Source: Flavobacterium sp. IB48
GTDB lineage: Bacteria > Bacteroidota > Bacteroidia > Flavobacteriales > Flavobacteriaceae
DNA length: 64,000 nucleotides
Reading direction: 5' to 3'
NCBI RefSeq assembly: GCF_016405855.1
Contig: NZ_JAEFCA010000002.1
Span: 124,001-188,000 of the forward strand
This document shows, piece after piece, positions 42,569 to 51,990 of the stretch; position 1 is the first letter of the stretch, and the number at the start of each line of letters is the position of its first letter. The notes beneath the pieces are model-generated. The model made no database searches. It worked only from the letters and a program-made list of their open reading frames with translations, and was not told where the DNA came from. The translations under genes were made by a program, and so were the position numbers.

Positions 42569-44224
42569 TTAATTTGTGATATTAGATTCAATAACATAAA
42601 AGTTTTCATCTACAGTTAAAGCTGTTTTTTCGCTATTTAAATCTTTGGCTTGCCAGTCTGTTGTTGGTTTTAGCCAAGTTTCTTCGCCGTTTAAAGTTAC
42701 CTTTAAAGGAAGATTAAAGTTCTCCTGACAATTAATCCAATGATAAGCTAATTTTTTATTTTTAAAATAATATTCAAAAACAGGTACCTGAGGCGTTCTC
42801 AAATACTGATTAAAAATGGGGCTAAAATCAATTCCAGATTCTTTACTAATATAGTCTTCAATTTGTTTTGTGGTAACGGTTTGATGATAAAACGTTTTGT
42901 TCAATCCACGAAGAATCGATTTAAACTTCGCATCATCATTAATAACCTGACGAATCGTATGAATCATGTTGGCGCCTTTTGGATACATATCTCCAGAACC
43001 TTCTCTGTTTACATCATAATACCCAATAATAGGCTCTTTATTAGCAATCATTTTTCTAATTCCTCTCGCGTATTCATTTGCAGCATCTTTTCCGTAATAA
43101 TATTCTATAAAAAGAACTTCTGAATAAGTGGTGAAGCTTTCATGAATCCACATATCGGCAATGTCCTTATAAGTAATATTATTAGCAAACCATTCGTGAC
43201 CCGATTCGTGAATAATGATATAATCAAACTTCAATCCCCAACCAGTTCCGCTTATATCGTGGCCATTGTGTCCGTTTTGATAGTTGTTCCCATAAGTTAC
43301 AGAACTTTGGTGCTCCATTCCCAAATACGGAACTTCGACCAATTTATAACTGTCTTCGTAAAACGGATAAGGTCCAAACCAGCTTTCAAAAGCCTTCAGC
43401 ATTTTTGGCGCATCTTTAAATTGCTCTTTTGCTTTAGTTAAATTGTCTCTCAAAACATAGTAATTACAGTCTAAATCACCTTTTTCTCCTTTAAATTTTT
43501 CTGAGAAATTAACATAATCTCCAATATTGATATTTACGCCGTAATTATTAATCGGATTGGCAACATACCAGTTAAAAGTTTTTGTTCCATCCTTTTGTTT
43601 TTTAACACTTTGAAGCCTTCCATTTGAAACATCAGTTAAATCTCCAGGAACATTTACACTAATTAGCATATTCTCTACTTCGTCGTACATATGATCTTTG
43701 CAAGGCCACCAAACACTAGCTCCTAATCCCTGACAAGATGAAGCTATAAAATCTTTTCCGTTTTTATCTTTCTGCCAAGTTATTCCTCCATCCCAAGGCG
43801 GACGAACAGCTTCTTTTGGAACACCGCCAAACGATACAATAATTTCTTTTGTATCGCCCACTTTTTGATTTTCATTCAAAGTAATAAAGAAAGCATTTCC
43901 ATCTCTTTCAAACTTTAATTCCTTTCCATTCTGTGTAACTTTTGTGATATTCATTGGTTGCTGAAGATCAATCTGCATACGATTGTAATCCGTTAAAACC
44001 GTATAACGAACAGTATTGGTTCCCGAAATGGTTCTGTCTGCCGGATTCACCTTAATATCAAGGTGATAATATTTCAAATCCCACCAAGCTCTTTCTTTGG
44101 TAATGCTTCCGCGTAAAGTATCCTGATGCGTAAAACCTGTTTCTGATTTACTTAAAAGGCCTTGAGCATTGGCAGTAAAACCAATTAGAAAAGCAACTAC
44201 AACACTTTTAAAGTATCTTTTCAT
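42569..44224 (-). CDS. M1-family zinc metallopeptidase, exported (paralogue 2)
   Basis: 551 residues, same length as the gene downstream of it and alignable without obvious gaps. Signal peptide MKRYFKSVVVAFLIGFTANAQ. HESGH at 339-343, Glu362 in IHESFTTYSE and GMEHQ at 302-306 are all kept, so both copies should be catalytically active. Divergence is greatest after residue 370, in the C-terminal part that shapes substrate access. A tandem duplication with a terminator between the copies implies separate transcription or read-through. Role: extracytoplasmic peptide processing. Confidence 0.88.
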   Translation of the reverse strand: MKRYFKSVVVAFLIGFTANAQGLLSKSETGFTHQDTLRGSITKERAWWDLKYYHLDIKVNPADRTISGTNTVRYTVLTDYNRMQIDLQQPMNITKVTQNGKELKFERDGNAFFITLNENQKVGDTKEIIVSFGGVPKEAVRPPWDGGITWQKDKNGKDFIASSCQGLGASVWWPCKDHMYDEVENMLISVNVPGDLTDVSNGRLQSVKKQKDGTKTFNWYVANPINNYGVNINIGDYVNFSEKFKGEKGDLDCNYYVLRDNLTKAKEQFKDAPKMLKAFESWFGPYPFYEDSYKLVEVPYLGMEHQSSVTYGNNYQNGHNGHDISGTGWGLKFDYIIIHESGHEWFANNITYKDIADMWIHESFTTYSEVLFIEYYYGKDAANEYARGIRKMIANKEPIIGYYDVNREGSGDMYPKGANMIHTIRQVINDDAKFKSILRGLNKTFYHQTVTTKQIEDYISKESGIDFSPIFNQYLRTPQVPVFEYYFKNKKLAYHWINCQENFNLPLKVTLNGEETWLKPTTDWQAKDLNSEKTALTVDENFYVIESNITN

Positions 44225-44341
44225 ATCTATAAATTAAGTTTTGAATTAGTTACAACATTAGTATATATTTTCAATTTATGTTACAAAATTTATAATCATA
44301 TATCATATTGTTTTTTATTTTAGCTAAAATTTTCCTGTTTT

Positions 44342-45040
44342 ATGAAATTTAGCTCATTTGCATACCTTTTGATATTTTTATATTCAATAAATAACTATTC
44401 GCAGACATTTCCTGTTTATAAAACATCTGAGAAAATAACAATTGATGGAGATTTAAAAGAGTGGAAAACGCCTTTTATTGGCCCTTTCGTAATTCATAAT
44501 TCTGGAGAAAAAGCTTTGCAAAATACTTTTGTTTCACTTTCGTGGAATAATAAAAACTTATACTTAGCCTACAAATGCACTGATTCACAAATCATTGGAT
44601 CACCGCAAAAAAAAGATTCTCAGATATTTAATACTGATGATTTAGTCGAAATATTTCTTGATCCAGATGGAGACGGTCAGAATTATATTGAAATTGGAGT
44701 AAATGCATTTTCTACAAATTATGATTTGCTTTTAAAATGCATTTCGCCAGAATGTGGCGGATGGAATACTGCAATGGATTTTGATATAAAAGGTTTAGAA
44801 TCTGTAAGCAAAGTGACTCCAGAAGGCTATACAGTTGAAATTAAAATTCCGTTTTCTAGTCTAGAAAATATTGAAAACGGCGGTTTTTCGAAACCTAAAG
44901 TTGGAACAAAATGGAAAGGAAATACTTTTAGAATTGATTACGGTAATACAACTGAATATCTTGCTTTACAACCTTATAAGAGTTTAATTTTTGGTTTTCA
45001 TCAGCCACAAGAGTTTGCAGTTTTTGAGTTTGTGGAATGA
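44342..45040 (+). CDS. Exported CBM9-like carbohydrate-binding-domain protein
   Basis: 232 residues with signal peptide (about 1-21, ending NNYSQ). The rest forms one CBM9-like (DOMON-related) beta-sandwich: ITIDGDLKEWKTP at the start, DDLVEIFLDPDGDGQNYIEIGVNAFS in the middle and YTVEIKIPFSSL near 166-177. This domain is common in flavobacterial exported proteins and can bind sugars, haem or calcium. No catalytic domain is attached and no polysaccharide utilisation locus is near. Divergent from the M1 peptidase pair; converges on hisIE through the long inverted repeat 45083-45186. Confidence 0.7.
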   Translation: MKFSSFAYLLIFLYSINNYSQTFPVYKTSEKITIDGDLKEWKTPFIGPFVIHNSGEKALQNTFVSLSWNNKNLYLAYKCTDSQIIGSPQKKDSQIFNTDDLVEIFLDPDGDGQNYIEIGVNAFSTNYDLLLKCISPECGGWNTAMDFDIKGLESVSKVTPEGYTVEIKIPFSSLENIENGGFSKPKVGTKWKGNTFRIDYGNTTEYLALQPYKSLIFGFHQPQEFAVFEFVE

Positions 45041-45082
45041 TTTGTTTTTGCTTAACTGTTTATTTGTATAATTGCTTAATTG

Positions 45083-45186
45083 TGTCATTTCGACCGAAGG
45101 GAGGAATCACACTCATAAATCGACAAAGATTGAAGATATTCTTTGCGGAATTTCTAGTGTGATTTCTCCCTTCGGTCGAAATGACA
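45083..45186. repeat. Long inverted repeat, GTCATTTCGAC family, copy 2
   Basis: Thirty-base arms (45083-45112 and 45157-45186) are complementary with one mismatch; outer sequence TGTCATTTCGACCGAAGGGA. Related to 40530-40629. It lies between convergent genes and immediately below the hisIE stop, so it may terminate the his transcript. Confidence 0.75.
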
Positions 45187-45190
45187 AGCT

Positions 45191-45787
45191 TTACTTCTGA
45201 CGTTTCTTCAAAACTTCGACAACATCATTTAACTGATATCCTTTCGCTTGAAGCAGAATCAAATAATGAAACAATAAATCGGCGCTTTCGCTAAGAAACA
45301 AATCATCGTTATCATCTTTTGCTTCAATCACCACTTCTACTGCCTCTTCTCCAACTTTTTGAGCAATTTTATTGATACCTTTTGCAAATAAAGAAGCTAC
45401 ATAACTCTGTTCAGAATCAGCATTTTCTCTGCGGGTTTTGATTGTATTTTCTAATTGCGAAATAAAACCGTAATTCGCATCATTTGGTTCCTGCCAGCAA
45501 GTATCTGCGCCTGTGTGGCATGTTGGCCCAACAGGTTTTGCCTGAATTAAAAGCGTATCGCCGTCACAATCATTTTTAATGCTTACCAGATTTAAAAAGT
45601 TACCACTCTCCTCACCTTTTGTCCAAAGTCTTTGTTTGGAACGGCTAAAGAAAGTCATTTTTTGTGTTTCTATTGTTTTTTGAAGCGATTCTTCGTTCAT
45701 ATAACCCAACATCAAAACATTTTTTGTTTCTGAATCTTGGATTATAGCAGGAATTAATCCGTGTGCGCTTTTGATATCGATTTCCAT
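45191..45787 (-). CDS. hisI: Bifunctional phosphoribosyl-AMP cyclohydrolase / phosphoribosyl-ATP diphosphatase
   Basis: 198 residues: N-terminal HisI domain (about 1-105, with the zinc-site CDGDTLLIQAKPVGPTCHTGADTCW) and C-terminal HisE domain (about 112-198, ENADSEQSYVASLFAKGINKIAQKVGEEAVEVVIEAKD). It performs steps two and three of histidine synthesis. Last gene of the his operon, 44 bases after hisF; the spacer contains AGTCTAAAGT-type short repeats. Confidence 0.95.
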   Translation of the reverse strand: MEIDIKSAHGLIPAIIQDSETKNVLMLGYMNEESLQKTIETQKMTFFSRSKQRLWTKGEESGNFLNLVSIKNDCDGDTLLIQAKPVGPTCHTGADTCWQEPNDANYGFISQLENTIKTRRENADSEQSYVASLFAKGINKIAQKVGEEAVEVVIEAKDDNDDLFLSESADLLFHYLILLQAKGYQLNDVVEVLKKRQK

Positions 45788-45831
45788 AATTTTAGTCTAA
45801 AGTTGTAAAGTCCAAAGTCTTAAAGTCAAAA

Positions 45832-46587
45832 CTATAATCGAACTTCTATATTATTATTTCTTAATTCTTGTTTCAACGCCTTGATTTCGATTTCTTTAAA
45901 ATGAAAAACACTTGCTGCCAAAGCGGCGTCTGCTTTTCCTTCTTTAAACGAATCTACGAAATGCTGTATGTTTCCAGCGCCTCCCGAAGCAATAATTGGA
46001 ATATTTACTAATTCGGATAGTTTCGCCAAAGCCTCATTTGCAAAGCCATTTTTAGTTCCGTCATTATCCATTGAAGTAAAAAGGATTTCTCCTGCACCTC
46101 GTTCTGCAACTTCAACGGCCCAATCGAATAAATTCAACTCAGTTGGCACTTTTCCTCCAACTAAATGTACAATCCATTGTCCGTCAATTTGTTTAGCATC
46201 AATTGCTACGACAACACATTGACTTCCAAATTTCTGAGCCAAATCATTAATTAACTGCGGATTTTTAACTGCCGATGAATTAATTGAAACTTTATCAGCT
46301 CCATTATTTAATAGAATATCAACATCTTCAACAGATGAAATTCCGCCACCAACCGTAAACGGAATATTGATTTTTTCTGCCACGCTTCGTACCATATTTA
46401 CAAGCGTTTTACGTCTTTCTTCTGTTGCCGAAATATCAAGAAAAACCAATTCGTCTGCGCCTTCTCTCGAATAAATTTCAGCCAATTCTACAGGATCTCC
46501 TGCATCACGCAAATCAACGAAATTAACGCCTTTTACAGTTCTTCCGTTTTTTATATCCAAGCAAGGTATTATTCTTTTTGCTAACAT
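45832..46587 (-). CDS. hisF: Imidazole glycerol phosphate synthase, cyclase subunit
   Basis: 251-residue beta-alpha barrel. Catalytic Asp11 in [10 protein letters not shown] and the second Asp in VVVAIDAKQ (about 130) are present, as are the phosphate-binding GGGISS and ASGGAGN loops. It uses ammonia from HisH to make imidazole glycerol phosphate and AICAR. Lies 82 bases after hisA; that spacer has an inverted repeat at 46618-46658. Confidence 0.96.
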   Translation of the reverse strand: MLAKRIIPCLDIKNGRTVKGVNFVDLRDAGDPVELAEIYSREGADELVFLDISATEERRKTLVNMVRSVAEKINIPFTVGGGISSVEDVDILLNNGADKVSINSSAVKNPQLINDLAQKFGSQCVVVAIDAKQIDGQWIVHLVGGKVPTELNLFDWAVEVAERGAGEILFTSMDNDGTKNGFANEALAKLSELVNIPIIASGGAGNIQHFVDSFKEGKADAALAASVFHFKEIEIKALKQELRNNNIEVRL

Positions 46588-46617
46588 TTATTTAATGTGT
46601 TAATTAGATAATTAGTC

Positions 46618-46658
46618 AATTAGATAATTTTCTGCATTTGCTAAATCATTATCTAATT
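46618..46658. repeat. Inverted repeat in the hisA-hisF gap
   Basis: AATTAGATAAT (46618-46628) / ATTATCTAATT (46648-46658), with an extra direct copy of the left arm at 46602-46612. Confidence 0.6.
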
Positions 46659-46669
46659 ATCAAATTTTC

Positions 46670-47395
46670 TCATTTACTAATTATATAGTTTTCCAACTGT
46701 TTCAAGGAAATTCTTCCCTCGTAAATTGCTTTTCCGATAATAGTTCCTTCACAGCCTAATTCTGCAAGTTTTGGTAATTCGTCGAAAGTTGAAATTCCTC
46801 CTGAAGCGATTAGTTTTACTCCTTTTGCTTCCGCTAAAATTTTACTGTACAAATCAAAACTTGGTCCTTGAAGCATTCCATCTTTTGCAATATCCGTACA
46901 AATAACGTACTGAATTCCTTTATTTTGATAATCCTGAATAAACGGAACTAAATCTTCATTTGAATCTTCTAACCAACCCGAAACCGCTATTTTTTCATCT
47001 TTTGCATCAGCTCCTAAAATGATTTTTTCGGAACCATATTTAGAAATCCATTTTTCGAAAATCGCTCTGTTTTTTACGGCAATACTTCCACCTGTAATTT
47101 GGTTTGCACCACTTTCAAAAGCAATTCTTAAATCATCATCGGATTTTAATCCGCCTCCAAAATCAATTTTTAAGCTTGTTTGCGTCGCGATTTTTTCCAA
47201 TATCTTATAGTTGACAATTTTACTCGATTTTGCACCGTCAAGATCTACTAAATGCAGGTATTCAATTCCGTGTGCTTCAAATGATTTTGCCACTTCAAGC
47301 GGATTTTCATTGTAAATTATCTTAGTATCATAATCACCTTTGGACAAACGAACGCATTTTCCTTCAATGATATCTATGGCTGGTATTATTCTCAT
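46670..47395 (-). CDS. hisA: ProFAR isomerase
   Basis: 241-residue beta-alpha barrel paralogous to HisF. Catalytic Asp8 in [10 protein letters not shown] and Asp of [10 protein letters not shown] are present, with phosphate loops DFGGGLKS and ASGGIST. It isomerises ProFAR to PRFAR. Sits between hisH (86 bases upstream) and hisF in the usual order. Confidence 0.96.
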   Translation of the reverse strand: MRIIPAIDIIEGKCVRLSKGDYDTKIIYNENPLEVAKSFEAHGIEYLHLVDLDGAKSSKIVNYKILEKIATQTSLKIDFGGGLKSDDDLRIAFESGANQITGGSIAVKNRAIFEKWISKYGSEKIILGADAKDEKIAVSGWLEDSNEDLVPFIQDYQNKGIQYVICTDIAKDGMLQGPSFDLYSKILAEAKGVKLIASGGISTFDELPKLAELGCEGTIIGKAIYEGRISLKQLENYIISK

Positions 47396-47481
47396 TTTAA
47401 TTTAGTCTTAAAGTTTGAAAGTCTAAAGTCATAAAGCCTTTTTGATTTTCAAAATTGATAATTTGATTGATATTTGAGTTT

Positions 47482-48063
47482 TTACATTTTTAAAAAATTA
47501 CCTAGAATCTTTTCTCCGACATCACCGCTCTTTTCTGGGTGAAATTGTGTACCGTAAAAATTATCTTTTTGTAATGCCGATGCATATTCTACATCATAAT
47601 TGGTTGTAGCAACAGCATATTCGCAATTTGGTGCGTAAAAACTGTGAACTAAATACATGAATTCATTTTCAGAAATTCCTTTGAATAAATCGGTTTTTAA
47701 ATCATAAATCTGATTCCAACCCATTTGTGGCACTTTTACGTTGTTTGAAAATTTTACAACATCAACATCAAAAATGCCTAAACCTTTGGTATTTCCTTCT
47801 TCTGTTTTGTTGCACATTAACTGCATTCCTAAGCAAATTCCTAAAACTGGCTGTTTTAATTCTGAAATCAAACTGTCTAAACCACTTTCACGAAGTTTTG
47901 CCATAGCCGAACTCGCTTCGCCCACGCCAGGAAAAATCACTTTATCTGCCGATTTGATTTCATCTGGATTATTACTCAGAACAGCTTTAAAACCTAATCT
48001 TTCAATAGCAAACATTATGCTTTGTATATTTCCTGCTCCGTAATTTATAATTACTATTTTCAT
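47482..48063 (-). CDS. hisH: Imidazole glycerol phosphate synthase, glutamine amidotransferase subunit
   Basis: 193-residue class I amidotransferase. The triad is Cys77 in GICLGMQ, His175 and Glu177 in FHPEKSG. It releases ammonia from glutamine for HisF. The 102-base gap before it contains iterated AGTCTAA/AGTCTTAA units (about 48071-48105). Confidence 0.95.
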   Translation of the reverse strand: MKIVIINYGAGNIQSIMFAIERLGFKAVLSNNPDEIKSADKVIFPGVGEASSAMAKLRESGLDSLISELKQPVLGICLGMQLMCNKTEEGNTKGLGIFDVDVVKFSNNVKVPQMGWNQIYDLKTDLFKGISENEFMYLVHSFYAPNCEYAVATTNYDVEYASALQKDNFYGTQFHPEKSGDVGEKILGNFLKM

Positions 48064-48070
48064 TTAATTT

Positions 48071-48142
48071 TAGTCTTAAAGTCTAAAGTCTAAAGTCTTA
48101 AAGTCGTTTTAAATATCCGTTATTTAGGAAACTTTCGACTTT
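48071..48142. repeat. Short tandem AGTCTAA/AGTCTTAA units and a hairpin in the hisB-hisH gap
   Basis: Four to five units of AGTCTTAA/AGTCTAA run from 48071 to about 48105, and AAAGTCG (48100-48106) pairs with CGACTTT (48136-48142). Similar units occur in the hisH-hisA and hisF-hisIE gaps (47402-47435, 45794-45825). Confidence 0.55.
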
Positions 48143-48165
48143 ATGACTTTCCACTTTTGACTCAA

Positions 48166-49302
48166 TTAAAGCATTCCTTTCGTTGAAGGCAAAATCATTT
48201 TTTCAGTATCTCTTTTTACGGCTACTTTTATTGCTTTCGCGAAAGCTTTAAAAATTGCTTCAATTTTATGATGCTCGTTGATTCCTTCCGCTTTAATGTT
48301 TAAGTTAGCTTTTGCACCGTCTGTGAATGATTTGAAGAAGTGATAGAACATTTCAGTTGGCATTTTTCCAACCATTTCACGTTTAAATTCGGTTTCCCAA
48401 ATCAGCCAATTTCTTCCTCCAAAATCAATTGCCGCTTGCGCTAAACAATCATCCATTGGAAGACAGAAACCATAACGTTCAATTCCTAATTTATTTCCTA
48501 AAGCTTTTGCGAAAACTTCTCCTAAAGCAATTGCTGTATCTTCGATTGTATGATGTTCATCAACTTCTAAATCCCCTTTTACAAGAATCTCCAAGTCCAT
48601 TTGACCGTGACGCGAGATTTGATCTAACATGTGGTCAAAAAATGCAATTCCGGTGTCGATTTTGCTTTTTCCTGTTCCGTCAAGATTTAAATTAATATAA
48701 ATATCCGTTTCGTTCGTTTTTCTTGTAATAGAAGCCGAACGCGCCTCTAATTTTAAAAACTCATAGATTTTCTTCCAATCCATTGACTGCAAAACAATGG
48801 TATCGTTCAATTCTTCACGTTTAGATGAAATTTCAGTACTTCCTGCTCCATCTGTGTTGTTCATGAAAATTGCTTTTGCACCAAGATTTTTAGCCAATTC
48901 AACATCTGTCAAACGATCTCCTAAAACAAAAGAATTTTCAAGATCATATTGCGGATTGTTCAAATATTTGGTTAACATTCCAGTTCTTGGCTTACGTGTT
49001 GGTGCATTTTCTTCTGGAAAAGTTCTGTCTACAAAAATTTCATCAAAAACAACTCCTTCGTTTTCAAAAGCTTTTAAAATGAAATTTTGCGTTGGCCAAA
49101 ACGTATCTTCTGGAAAACTATCCGTTCCTAATCCGTCCTGATTGGTTACCATTGCTAATTCGTAATCTAATTCGTTGGCAATTTTAGCCAAATACTGAAA
49201 TGCTTTTGGATAAAATTCTAGTTTATCTAAACTATCTAATTGGTAGTTTTCAGGTTCTAAAACAATCGTTCCGTCACGATCGATAAAAAGTACTTTTTTC
49301 AT
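48166..49302 (-). CDS. hisB: Bifunctional histidinol-phosphatase / imidazoleglycerol-phosphate dehydratase
   Basis: The ATG at 49302 is chosen because it starts [17 protein letters not shown], the HAD nucleophile motif DxDGT; nine further in-frame codons upstream are unlikely. 378 residues: HAD phosphatase (about 1-165) and IGPD (about 185-378, with the paired metal motifs [13 protein letters not shown] and the [14 protein letters not shown] close). It performs the dehydratase and the phosphatase steps. A 160-base gap rich in inverted repeats separates it from hisC. Confidence 0.94.
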   Translation of the reverse strand: MKKVLFIDRDGTIVLEPENYQLDSLDKLEFYPKAFQYLAKIANELDYELAMVTNQDGLGTDSFPEDTFWPTQNFILKAFENEGVVFDEIFVDRTFPEENAPTRKPRTGMLTKYLNNPQYDLENSFVLGDRLTDVELAKNLGAKAIFMNNTDGAGSTEISSKREELNDTIVLQSMDWKKIYEFLKLEARSASITRKTNETDIYINLNLDGTGKSKIDTGIAFFDHMLDQISRHGQMDLEILVKGDLEVDEHHTIEDTAIALGEVFAKALGNKLGIERYGFCLPMDDCLAQAAIDFGGRNWLIWETEFKREMVGKMPTEMFYHFFKSFTDGAKANLNIKAEGINEHHKIEAIFKAFAKAIKVAVKRDTEKMILPSTKGML

Positions 49303-49315
49303 GTTTTTTTGTTTT

Positions 49316-49454
49316 GCCACAGATTTCACAGATTAATATGATTTTTTTGCCACGAATTCACGAATTTCTCCAATTTAATTCGTGCTAATTTGTGTAATTC
49401 GTGGCTAAAAATCACACACAGAAAGAAATCATTTTAATCCTTCTAATCTGTGGC
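49316..49454. repeat. Nested inverted repeats in the hisC-hisB gap
   Basis: Outer GCCACAGATT (49316-49325) / AATCTGTGGC (49445-49454) enclose GCCACGAATT (49349-49358) / AATTCGTGGC (49396-49405). It occupies most of the gap inside the operon. Confidence 0.65.
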
Positions 49455-49462
49455 TATATTTT

Positions 49463-50512
49463 TTAATTCAACAACTTCAATTCTCTAATTACAACAGCGT
49501 TTTCTTCTTTTGTTCCAATTGTAAAGCGAAGACAATTTTCGCATAAAGGTTGTGTCGTTCGGTTTCTAATTACAATTCCTTTTTCGATCAATTGATCGTA
49601 TCTTTTGTTCGCATCATCCACTTTTGCTAAAATAAAATTAGCTTCCGTTGGATATACTTTTCCAACAAAACTCACTTCAAGTAAAACTTTAAGCAATTCT
49701 TCTCTTTGCTCAACAATAGAAGCTATTTCTTGTTTAATTTTATCAAAATCCTTCAAACGTTCGATTGCTCTTTGTTGCGTTAATTCGTTTACATTATAAG
49801 GCGGTTTGATTTTATTTAAAATTGAAATTACAGCTTCAGAAGCATAGCAAACTCCTAAACGAATTCCTGCTAAACCATAAGCTTTAGAAAGTGTTTGCGT
49901 AATCACTAAATTTGGATAGGCATCTATTTCTGCCAACCAGCTTTCCTTCTCCGAAAAATCAATATATGCTTCATCAATTACTACTAAACCTTTAAAGTTT
50001 TGCAATAATTTCACTACACTTTCATCTGAAAAAGAATTTCCTGTTGGGTTATTTGGTGAGCATAAAAAAATAATTTTTGTATTCTTATCAACCGCTTCTA
50101 GAATCTTTTCTACTTGTGGCTGAAAGTCTGTTGATAGCAGAATTTCTCTGTTTTCAACCGCATTAATATTAGCCAAAACACCATACATTCCGTATGTTGG
50201 TGGCAACGAAATGATATTGTCTTTATTTGGTTCGCAGAAAGCTCTAAAAAGTAGATCTAAAACTTCATCGCTTCCGTTTCCTAACAAAATCTGGCTTTGT
50301 TTAATTAAATTGTTTTTAGCCAAAATTGCTTTAACCGAATTCTGTTGTGGATCTGGATAGCGGTTTACACCATTTTGAAACGGATTTTCATTAGCATCTA
50401 GAAAAATCATTTCGGCTGTGTCAAAATCTTCAAACTCATCTCTTGCAGAAGAATATGGTTTTAAGGATTTTACGTTTTCACGTGTTATTGTATTTATATC
50501 GAAAGTATTCAT
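49463..50512 (-). CDS. hisC: Histidinol-phosphate aminotransferase
   Basis: 349-residue class I/II aminotransferase. The PLP lysine is Lys210 in TLSKAYGLAGIRLG; SPNNPTGN (152-159) and DEAYIDF (180-186) are the cofactor-binding motifs. It transfers the amino group from glutamate to imidazole-acetol phosphate. Follows hisD by 86 bases. Confidence 0.95.
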   Translation of the reverse strand: MNTFDINTITRENVKSLKPYSSARDEFEDFDTAEMIFLDANENPFQNGVNRYPDPQQNSVKAILAKNNLIKQSQILLGNGSDEVLDLLFRAFCEPNKDNIISLPPTYGMYGVLANINAVENREILLSTDFQPQVEKILEAVDKNTKIIFLCSPNNPTGNSFSDESVVKLLQNFKGLVVIDEAYIDFSEKESWLAEIDAYPNLVITQTLSKAYGLAGIRLGVCYASEAVISILNKIKPPYNVNELTQQRAIERLKDFDKIKQEIASIVEQREELLKVLLEVSFVGKVYPTEANFILAKVDDANKRYDQLIEKGIVIRNRTTQPLCENCLRFTIGTKEENAVVIRELKLLN

Positions 50513-50526
50513 TGTTTTATTTTTTT

Positions 50527-50584
50527 AAGAAGCAAGAACCAAGATGAAAGACTTTAAAAAAAATCTTGCTTCTTTGCTCTTTCT
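50527..50584. repeat. Inverted repeat in the hisD-hisC gap
   Basis: AAGAAGCAAGA (50527-50537) / TCTTGCTTCTT (50574-50584), perfect eleven-base arms. Confidence 0.6.
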
Positions 50585-50598
50585 TCTTCCTTTGTCTT

Positions 50599-51882
50599 TT
50601 ATTCTAAACTCTTCAATCTTAATGTTACAGCATTTTTGTGTGCTTGCAATCCTTCAGCTTCAGCCATTCTTTCAATAGCGTTTCCAATATTCTGAATCCC
50701 TTTTTCTGATATTTTTTGGAATGTCATCGATTTCATAAAGCTGTCCAAATTTACACCACTGTAATTCTTAGCGTAACCGTTCGTCGGCAAAGTATGATTG
50801 GTTCCAGATGCATAATCTCCAGCACTTTCTGGCGTATAATTCCCAATAAAAACAGAACCTGCATTTACGATTCCATTACAATAGAAATCATCATATTCAG
50901 AACAAATAATAAAGTGTTCTGGTCCATATTCATTGATTAAATCTAAAGCGATTTGATCGTTTTCAACAAAAATTAGCTTTGAATTCTCAATGGCTTTTTC
51001 TGCAATTGCTTTTCGCGGAAGCACTTGTAATTGAGTCTGAACTTCTTTTTCTACTTCGTCAATTAATTTTTTTGAAGTCGAAACCAAAATTACCTGACTA
51101 TCTGTTCCGTGCTCTGCTTGAGATAGTAAATCTGAAGCTACAAAAGCAGGGACTGCGCTATCATCTGCGACAATTAACAATTCTGAAGGGCCAGCAGGCA
51201 TATCGATTGCTACTCCAAACTGAGTTGCCAACTGTTTTGCTACGGTTACAAACTGATTTCCTGGTCCGAAAATTTTATATACTTTCGGAATAGATTGTGT
51301 GCCGAAAGTCATTCCTGCAATGGCTTGAATTCCGCCAACTTTCAAAATTTTAGTTACTCCACATAAATTCGCAGCGTACAAAATTGCTGGATTTATTTTT
51401 CCTTTTTTATCTGGTGGCGAACACAAAACAATCTCTTTACAACCCGCAATTTCAGCCGGAACAGCAAGCATTAAAACAGTTGAAAACAATGGTGCTGTTC
51501 CTCCTGGAATATATAAACCAATTTTCTGAATTGGTCTTTTTTCTTGCCAGCAGTTTACCCCTTCAATCGTTTCAACAGAAACACGATCTGTTTTTTGAGC
51601 GTTATGAAAATTATAAATATTGTTTTTTGCTAATTCGATCGCTTCCTTCAATTCAATCGGAATCAGACTAATTGCTTCTTCAATTTCTGCTTGAGAAACT
51701 TCATAATTGTCTAACGAAATTCCGTCAAAAATCGAAGTGTATTTTGCAACCGCTTCATCTCCTTTTCTCTGAACCTCTTTAAAAATCTCTTTTACTGTAA
51801 CTTCAATATCATCAACAGTTTGTGTTGGTCTCTTTAATATTTCTGACCAGATTTCTGGTTTTGGATTGTCTATTTTATTCAT
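50599..51882 (-). CDS. hisD: Histidinol dehydrogenase
   Basis: The ATG at 51882 gives MNKIDNPKPEIWSEIL and 427 residues, the normal HisD length; the in-frame TTG at 51906 is rejected. Family segments include PGGTAPLFSTVLMLAVPAEIAGCKEIVLCSPP, GPGNQFVTVAKQLA, DMPAGPSELLIVAD and GSVFIGNYTPESAGDYASGTNHTLPT with the active-site His. It oxidises histidinol to histidine using two NAD. Follows hisG in the operon. Confidence 0.95.
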   Translation of the reverse strand: MNKIDNPKPEIWSEILKRPTQTVDDIEVTVKEIFKEVQRKGDEAVAKYTSIFDGISLDNYEVSQAEIEEAISLIPIELKEAIELAKNNIYNFHNAQKTDRVSVETIEGVNCWQEKRPIQKIGLYIPGGTAPLFSTVLMLAVPAEIAGCKEIVLCSPPDKKGKINPAILYAANLCGVTKILKVGGIQAIAGMTFGTQSIPKVYKIFGPGNQFVTVAKQLATQFGVAIDMPAGPSELLIVADDSAVPAFVASDLLSQAEHGTDSQVILVSTSKKLIDEVEKEVQTQLQVLPRKAIAEKAIENSKLIFVENDQIALDLINEYGPEHFIICSEYDDFYCNGIVNAGSVFIGNYTPESAGDYASGTNHTLPTNGYAKNYSGVNLDSFMKSMTFQKISEKGIQNIGNAIERMAEAEGLQAHKNAVTLRLKSLE

Positions 51883-51911
51883 AATATTTTCAATATTAAA
51901 TTCCAAATCTC

Positions 51912-51971
51912 TAAAATTCCAAATTCCAATTCTTTATTTTAAAAATTAACGATAAGTTTGGAATTTGGAAT
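51912..51971. repeat. Inverted repeat in the hisG-hisD gap
   Basis: AAATTCCAAATTCC (51912-51925) / GGAATTTGGAATTT (51958-51971), perfect 14-base arms. Related AAATTCC repeats occur near 8741-8800 and 15120-15160. Confidence 0.65.
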
Positions 51972-51990
51972 TTAAAAATTGAAATTTCTT

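Noticed and set aside
43142..43441. Plus-strand open frame opposite the second M1 peptidase
   Set aside because: Lies wholly inside a conserved enzyme gene on the other strand, has no promoter or signal of its own, and has an unusual composition for a coding region here.
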